Shown one piece after another: positions 58,601 to 64,000 of a stretch of 64,000 bases of DNA. Every line of letters starts with the position of its first letter. Position 1 is the first letter of the stretch. Below the pieces are notes generated by a model. The model did no database searches and was not told the DNA's origin. It was given only the letters and a program-made list of their open reading frames with translations. The stretch is taken from positions 59,966,039-60,030,038 of the forward strand of contig OY294067.1 of assembly GCA_958510875.1 (NCBI GenBank), written 5' to 3'. The translations under genes were made by a program, and so were the position numbers. Origin of the DNA: Endomychus coccineus (taxonomy: Eukaryota > Arthropoda > Insecta > Coleoptera > Endomychidae).

Positions 58601-61600
58601 TTTCGATGGATTCAGTAAGGATTGATTGATTGATGCCGACTACGTTGTTTCGGAAAAGGTCCAATTAACTGGTTGAAAAAAATCATTAAAATGAGGGAGA
58701 GAGGAATATTGTATCAAATTTCAGAAAATACAGCATCATTTTACTTCTATCAAATCAGAATCAGTTGTGTTTCGATTTTCATTACACTTCTAGATTTAGT
58801 AAATGTTGTGAATATATGAAATGTGAATCAAATACCCAGTATCGGCGAAATCAAAATATAAGTTCTAATTGTTCCCAAAAACTCAACATAATATTAATAT
58901 AGTAAATATTGTTTTTCATTTTCCCTTCACAATTACAGCTGTAGATTTATCTGGAATTATTATTTACAGACGAATGTGAATTTAATGACATCTTCTGTCA
59001 AAGGTAAGGCAATAACTGGAGAAGATTCGGAGTCAGAAAATGGTAAGTTAATTGATGGTATCAGTATTTTGAGCTGAATGGTAACTTGAATACATTTGTT
59101 CTATAAATAATGATTTAGAATGTGTGTGCATATCATATTTTTTTACAATTTAATAATAATTAGTTATTTGCTTACTTAAGTTGAATTTGGACATTACTAT
59201 TGATAACAAATCCAGTAAAACTTCGAAATATTTTTTCCGAGGAAAAGGTTTAAAAAAATATTGAAAACGATATTATACTTAATAAACTTTGATATATTCA
59301 CCTAACATGTTTCGTTCCACAGCAACATCGTCAACAGTATTTCTAACATTCTAACACTTCTAATCTGACATACAGTGCAACGAAACATTTTGAGTGAATA
59401 TATCAAACTTAATAAGTCTAATCTCGTATTTAATTTTTTTTAAACTTTTCCCCAGTGATGTTATGGATTTACGAAAAGTCGAGTCCAACTATAACAAATA
59501 TTACATTTGGCCTATGGATGTTTTTTGGGAGCACGAATAACACTGCGTTACCAGTGATAATTCAAAACCCGGAAAATACTTATCCTGGTCCCTGTATTGT
59601 TACCTGAAACATATGGGAAATTAATATATCTGGTAATGTCTCAGATGATGACGTTTGCAAGGTGTTGGGTAAGTTAGTAGGTTAGAAACATTTCCTGCTT
59701 AAAATCAATATATGTCGATGATGCTAGGTAGAAAATGTAATTAGGACGTCGATGGCCACTGATAATGAATGAGTTCTCCTCCACCTTCTAACCTACTAAC
59801 TGAGCCAACACTTGCAAACGCCGGAGTTTGTAGGTGTAATATTAACATTGATTTCTAGAAAAAGCTGTATGCCGTAATGCAGTTGCGAACAAAGAGTTCT
59901 ATATATAGAGGAGACAAGTCCTATACCTATAATATAACATTGGTTCTATCTCGTCGGTTATCTGTCCTTGTCGCACATCACGAGAAGCGCCATCTATTAT
60001 GTACGCGTGAAAGTAATCTTTGACATGCGGCGTCTGATATAAACCAAAGAGTATATAAACTGAAATAAAAACAATATAATATGACGAATAATCTTTTGAT
60101 TGCTACTGCTATACCTTTTTATTCTGTGTTTTTGTTATTATATTATTATATTTTTAATTATTTTAATTAATAGTCAAAATGGTGAGTAGCTGTAAATATT
60201 GTAAGAAAGATAATAAGTAACTAGAATTCGCGGCATTGCCACGTGTTCTTTTTCTTAAACTGATCTATGCTAAGAAATGTATTTGATGCTACGGTACAAC
60301 CACGGTCGTATATACAGGTCTGGAAACTCAATGTTTGACATGAGTCTCTTACATGTCGTCAAACTCGTAGTCCCTCGCTCAGCCACCAGCTGGCGCATGT
60401 ATCGAAATATGTTGTCAGGATGTCAGGATTAGGCGCCATATCGTTCAAACACGGTCTTATACGTGCCAGAGAACTTCCCTCGACTCATGCGCCACCCTTT
60501 TGGTATTATGCAACAGATTCACTTCTCACATAGGATACAGCCTCGAGTTTTCAGACCTGTATATACGACCGTGGGTGCAACTCACAGAGAACTTGAGTAT
60601 TCCTTAAATTTAAGTCGAACTTGCTAAAGCTATGCTTAAATTGTGAACGGTGCAAATGGGCATAATTCTCTTACGAAATTACTGGGAGTGGTGGAAATCG
60701 TGCGAGAGACAGAAAGCCCACGAGCTGGACTCGTACAATCTCACTTGTCTCCTCTATATATAGAACTCTTTGGTTGTGAACGTGTCTTCTCGGTAGCTCA
60801 GTTGTAGAGCACTGACCGGCATTCTAGAGGTCGCACGTTCGAATCCTGCTCAAGGATAAACTATTTCTGGAATTTGAATAACTTAACAACTTGTCTGCAC
60901 GCCACGAATTCTTCATTATAAATATATCACAAAAACGAATTATCCTTCTTAAATATTATTGAACATAAGGACATGAATAATGAGACCTTACAAATTACCA
61001 ATCATATTTAATATTAGATATGCTACCATATTTTTCTTTTCTAGAAGGGGCGCCCAATGATGCATCACCGTCGTCTGGTCAAGCAAGAACCAGTAATGTA
61101 AAATCAAGTCATCCAGATTCGTTACTACATATGAAACTAAGTATGGTATTGTTATACGTAGATTATGTTTTTCTACTACTATGATTCAAAATTGCTTTTT
61201 CTAAAATGATTTTGAATAAATACTGAAGTACTTTGTATGTCTTCAATTTAATTTCCTTACGTGATAACACAATGAAGTCATTGTTATCGTTGGATATTAT
61301 TACAATAAATCACATTTCCCATGGAATGTCAAAATGTCAGCAAGAATAATGAAGACAGCTCTGGGAATTAAATTTAAAGTTCAAGTTTCTGTTATAAAAC
61401 CATTCCTATATTTTTTGTGATATCCGTAGAAGAAGTATAGTGTATAACTCATATTGAATATTTATTTTTAATTCACTGAATGTATACTAATCCCTATCAT
61501 ATTTTCTTGTTCCAGAGGAATCTAATAATGAATTGTATAATGATTTGAATACGTTCATTAAAGGTGCAGTGAATGAAGGTGTGAAGACGCTGATGACGAT

Positions 61601-61748
61601 AGATCAAAACATATTGAAAACACAACTTACAGTACAAAACGCTGTGACATCTTTAAAACATCTTAGTTCCAATTCCCTCAGTCTCAAAAATAAATTAAAC
61701 TTACTATTATCATCTAAATTTATACCGAATATTAAAACAAATCAATAA
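55650..61748 (+). CDS. Blos3: BLOC1S3, biogenesis of lysosome-related organelles complex 1 subunit 3 (4 exons, complete)
   Basis: Subunit of BLOC-1, a cytoplasmic coiled-coil complex that sorts cargo to lysosome-related organelles such as pigment granules. Exons: 55650-55724, 58970-59042, 61045-61140 and 61516-61748; phases agree, giving 158 residues. The exon 1 donor at 55725 (GTAGGT) is chosen over the overlapping GTAAGT 4 bp on because the latter does not keep the next exon open. Residues 5-25 have IISGEASETDSEEEVL and residues ~40-50 ITGEDSESEN, the two acidic 'GE.SETDSE' boxes of BLOC1S3. The C-terminal ~85 residues are helical (LLHMKLKESNNELYNDLNTF, VQNAVTSLKHLSSNSLSL, LLLSSKFIPNIKTNQ), ending like vertebrate BLOC1S3 in a 'LLPDI'-type motif. 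Introns carry hAT, MITE and Tc1-like insertions. Confidence 0.88.
55725..56479. other. BLOC1S3 intron 1, first part
   Basis: AT-rich, nothing recognised. Confidence 0.45.
56480..57400 (+). pseudogene. hAT transposase pseudogene interrupted by a MITE
   Basis: Left part (56500-56850) has fragments such as ERSLPVTRKKASRIDNN and YGEFITVFHKEDFDEDRLIL. Right part (57205-57375) reads QPASSFEAECSFSGLRR, NNLRKTLNLNELMG, IKNHIRIVNSNLYSKCIEK, the hAT C-terminal dimerisation region. A 299-bp MITE (56852-57150) sits between them. Stops in all frames. Confidence 0.7.
56852..57150. mobile_element. MITE, CACGGTCG family (copy ii), 8-bp target duplication
   Basis: Ends CACGGTCGTATATACGGG and, inverted, CACGGTCGTACATACAGG. 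GATTGAAG is duplicated on both sides. Contains a perfect short palindrome at 56988-57015 (CCATCGACATATA and its complement around CA). Related to 60298-60578 and 5347-5452. Confidence 0.85.
57540..58282 (-). pseudogene. Truncated Tc1/IS630-type transposon (same family as 48939-50782)
   Basis: Right end carries TAATGATATACGAGAATTTT inverted near 58247-58267 and the outer CAGGATGTTCCC at about 58270-58282. The transposase start (MVYYSNVETTEMHYKYGLAD then GNAEKVRRIYHQKY) is near 57717-57600, then it breaks off. No C-terminal half. Confidence 0.82.
58283..58969. other. BLOC1S3 intron 1, last part
   Basis: AT-rich, no element recognised. Confidence 0.45.
59238..59457. mobile_element. Inverted-arm element with PLE family D hammerhead-like core
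   Basis: Arms 59238-59317 and 59379-59457 are imperfect inverted repeats (GGAAAAGGTTTAAAAAAAT, TTTGATATATTCAC, ATGTTTCGTT). The minus strand at 59301-59337 reads TTGACGA, T, GTTGCTGTGGAAC, GAAACATGTT, close to PLE terminal repeats with hammerhead cores. Confidence 0.6.
59301..59337 (-). ncRNA. Hammerhead ribozyme-like motif (PLE family D)
   Basis: Stem II GTT/AAC around GCTGTGG, then GAAAC. The first core base is T instead of C (TTGACGA). The same extra T follows the CUGANGA-like block as in families A-C. Likely decayed. Confidence 0.4.
59645..59825. repeat. Small inverted repeat (MITE-like, ~175 bp)
   Basis: GTTTGCAAGGTGTTGG and GTTAGTAGGTTAGAA at about 59651-59686 pair with the inverted TTCTAACCTACTAACT and CCAACACTTGCAAAC at 59786-59821. 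About 33 bp arms around a 100-bp loop. Confidence 0.7.
59893..60770. mobile_element. DNA transposon remnant/MITE with AAAGAGTTC ends and 9-bp target duplication
   Basis: Inverted ends of ~29 bp: AAAGAGTTCTATATATAGAG then GAGACAAGT. Flanked by GTTGCGAAC on the left and GTTGTGAAC on the right (9 bp, one mismatch). No transposase is evident. A CACGGTCG-family MITE is nested inside. A 9-bp duplication recalls Mutator-like elements, but the superfamily is not established. Confidence 0.75.
60298..60578. mobile_element. MITE, CACGGTCG family (copy i), nested
   Basis: Ends CACGGTCGTATATACAGG and its inverted partner. Flanked by GGTACAAC and GGTGCAAC (8 bp, one mismatch). Inserted within the element at 59893-60770. 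Confidence 0.82.
60783..60860 (+). other. tRNA-like sequence (tRNA pseudogene or SINE head)
   Basis: D-arm GCTCAGTTGTAGAGC and a B-box-like GTTCGAATCC are well kept, with a weak acceptor stem (TTCTCGG with TCAAGGA). The anticodon arm does not fold into a 5-bp stem and 7-base loop, so no anticodon is assigned. A tRNA-derived SINE is likely. BLOC1S3 intron 2. Confidence 0.5.
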
Positions 61749-62796
61749 ATAGTTGATATTTTGTATAGTTATTTACTTACGGGGGCGAGGTGAAAAGTCC
61801 CTGAAAAATAAAACAGAAGGCGCCACGAAAAGGGTAATGAAAGGTGCAAAAAATGGCTCATAGGGTTCACACTGTCATTGATTAATATACCTATTATTCA
61901 ATGACACTGTATTTATCATGTCATGAAATAAAAACCATAGTTCTACAAACATTAACTTTTTTCTTCCTAATAATAACAAAATTTGTTATTATTTCTTCAT
62001 AAGAGATTCCAAAGACGTTCGGATGTAAATACTTGATTTTAAAATCGGTTCATTTATACATCAAATCTATTGAAAACGATTATACCAGATTAAAAACAAT
62101 TATTTATAACTAAAATACAGCAAAAAAATATTCAAATGCTTATTTCAAATTTGTTATTCAAGCAACATATTTTGCCATCTAGGTACCTCACAAGCATATT
62201 GCGTGGATGTACCAAGAGAACTTTTCGCAAGATAATAATAAATTATGGTTTTCCAACTGGGAAGTTCCAAATCCACTGAAACTTCTCCGATTCTTTGAGA
62301 GCATGAACTAGAAGTAACAATGGGGAATAACATGACTACGATATACATTTTAACTTTTCATTTAACAATTTGTCAATTTATTGAAAATTATGTTTAATCA
62401 CCTTATTACAGTATTAAACAACAAAACAAAGTTATCTATGTTTTTCATTAATAACCCTTCCCTATAACATAATAAAACTGTGCTCAGTATTATATTTTAA
62501 TTAGAAGAGAGCATCTAATGAACCATTGATTAATGTATTTTAATCAATGAATAAACCAATAACTTTTCAGGAATTGGCGATTTGGGTACTTTGCAATTAA
62601 ATTATTTTTAAATAGATTTTGATCAACAACTCCCTGCCCTATACCATTATAGAAGAGTAATTACTGCTTTGATTTATCAATTTAAAAAGAAAACAGCCAT
62701 ACATTTTCATAATAATCCTATTGCCTAAATAGTTTTGAATTTCCCGCTTCAACATTAATCAAATTACTGCAAAGAAATAAAACTGTTCAGAATGAA
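61749..62796. other. Downstream of BLOC1S3, with a mariner end
   Basis: 61782-61805 reads GCGAGGTGAAAAGTCCCTGA, like the terminal repeat of the mariner at 36287-36307, but no transposase follows. The rest is AT-rich and unrecognised. Confidence 0.45.
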
Positions 62797-64000
62797 TATT
62801 AAAGTATAAAAATGTTTTTTTGTAGTAAGAATCTGCTATTCAGTAATATTATTAAAATATATGAGTGCATATTGGTATTCTCACAACAACTGAGAAGAAC
62901 GAAGTTATTTGTCGAGTATCTACTTTCGAAACCAGATGTGTAGGATTTATGAGTAGGTACTTAAGGAAGGTTTCAGACCTGTACTGGAAAATTACTATTA
63001 CGCATTCTTCCTGAAAACATTTTCAACAATTATAAAGACGTATGTAAGAATTTGCAAGAGATTATTTAATCAAATTAGTATAAATATGACTTAGATTTTG
63101 TGTGTCTACCCAATGATTTACAGATTTGGGGTCCCATTTTATGTGAATCATCTCTAGGATAGATCTTTTATAATAATTGGTTTCCTTAGTTAAGATATTA
63201 ACATTTTTGTAATCAAATTGATGGTTATAATCAAAGCAGTGCTTAGCAAGGGCGGTGGAATTTTCTAAGTTGTTATTTCTTGTGCTATATTTATGGCCGT
63301 ACATTCTTTTTTGTAAATATTGTTTAGAGATTCCAGTTTAGGTTCCATCACAATCTAAACAATTCAATTTATACACTGTGTGGGTTTGTTTATCTTTGGG
63401 TATTACAGGTTTTAGATTTGAGAAATATTTCCCAACACAGTTAGTAGGTTTATGCGCAACATTTATATCATACTTTTTCAAACATTTTTTGATTTTCTCT
63501 GAGGTCTCCGGAATGTAAGGTAGAGTTATAAAATTGTCTGTATTACCTTTTATGTTATTTTTATACGACGAACCATTATAGATTTTGTTTATTCTTTCTT
63601 TAATGATAGGATTGAAAAAAGTTTTTGGGTAGCCATTCAATTCTAGTGTATTACGAACAATTTTTGAATTTTTGGGGTGGTCATCTGCGTGGGACAATTT
63701 TATCGCGCGATCTGTAAGGCTGTTTATGACACTTTTTTTATAACAAGCTGGTGCAACGAAATTGAAGTGAAGATAACGTTGAGACCATACGTCTTTAGTA
63801 AACCAAGAGGTTTTTATTTTTCCGTCTGCATCATGCCTAATGTTCATATCTAGGAAATTTATGTTATTGTTTAATTCTATTTCACAAGTGAATTGAAGTT
63901 TACAGTGGAAATTGTTAAATTTATCAATTTACATATTGAATTTTATCGTTGGGAACACACATAAGGCAATCATCTACATACCGTTTAAAGAATACAGGCC
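62797..64000 (-). pseudogene. PLE-A2: second copy of Penelope-like element family A (runs off edge)
   Basis: 62797-63085 repeats 9646-9925. The coding part 63089-64000 matches 10493-11400 of copy A1 with few differences: NIRHDADGKIKTSW, VINSLTDRAIKLS, YKLNCLDCDG, then the GIY-YIG block. A nonsense codon (TAT to TAA, near 63340) splits the GIY-YIG domain, a 1-bp insertion near 63928 shifts the frame, and about 570 bp of 3' sequence is deleted relative to A1. It keeps the TGTGTT that A1 has lost near the catalytic motif. Extends past the right edge. Confidence 0.87.

Noticed and set aside
60783..60860. Functional tRNA gene
   Set aside because: D and T arms fit but the anticodon arm does not fold, so it is listed as a tRNA-like sequence or SINE head instead.

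Overview
The window looks like AT-rich nuclear DNA from an insect, possibly a beetle although that is not proven. The genes are spliced with GT-AG introns, the protein relatives are animal genes, and the introns are packed with insect-type transposable elements. No bacterial, viral or organellar genes were seen.

Four host genes were recovered by joining exons whose phases agree throughout. (1) The 5' part of a RasGAP (RASA1/vap type, SH2-SH3-SH2 then the start of PH) lies on the minus strand at 1-5082 and runs off the left edge. (2) A complete 13-exon, 726-residue 'nose resistant to fluoxetine 6'-type acyltransferase-3 membrane protein lies on the plus strand at 9073-43896. (3) A complete 8-exon ING3, 393 residues with a C-terminal PHD finger, lies on the minus strand at 48154-55296. 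(4) A complete 4-exon BLOC1S3, 158 residues, lies on the plus strand at 55650-61748. ING3 and BLOC1S3 are divergent and their start codons are 353 bp apart.

The rest is mobile DNA, mostly in introns. At least five Penelope-like (PLE) families are present, with GIY-YIG and RT remnants. Four kinds of PLE terminal repeat carry hammerhead-ribozyme-like cores. Also present are several non-LTR retrotransposon fragments (two with RNase H), a nearly intact 3.0-kb DNA transposon with 7 copies of a 19-bp subterminal motif, hAT elements (one with perfect 8-bp target duplications), three kinds of Tc1/mariner/IS630-type transposase remnant, a Helentron-like helicase-endonuclease relic, a possible tyrosine-recombinase fragment, and several MITEs with clear target-site duplications.

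Layout: 1-5.1 kb RasGAP with a PLE in intron 1; 5.3-8.0 kb MITE, PLE end and a LINE nested in a PLE; 9.1-43.9 kb nrf-6-like gene with repeat-filled introns (PLE-A copy at 9.4-11.7, inverted 150-bp array at 12.2-13.1, DNA transposon at 26.4-29.4, hAT at 38.2-39.5, Helentron relic at 39.7-41.1); 44.6-47.3 kb LINE and hAT relics between genes; 48.2-55.3 kb ING3 with a Tc1-like element and a LINE in intron 6; 55.6-61.7 kb BLOC1S3 with hAT/MITE/Tc1 nests in its introns; 62.8-64.0 kb second PLE-A copy running off the right edge.
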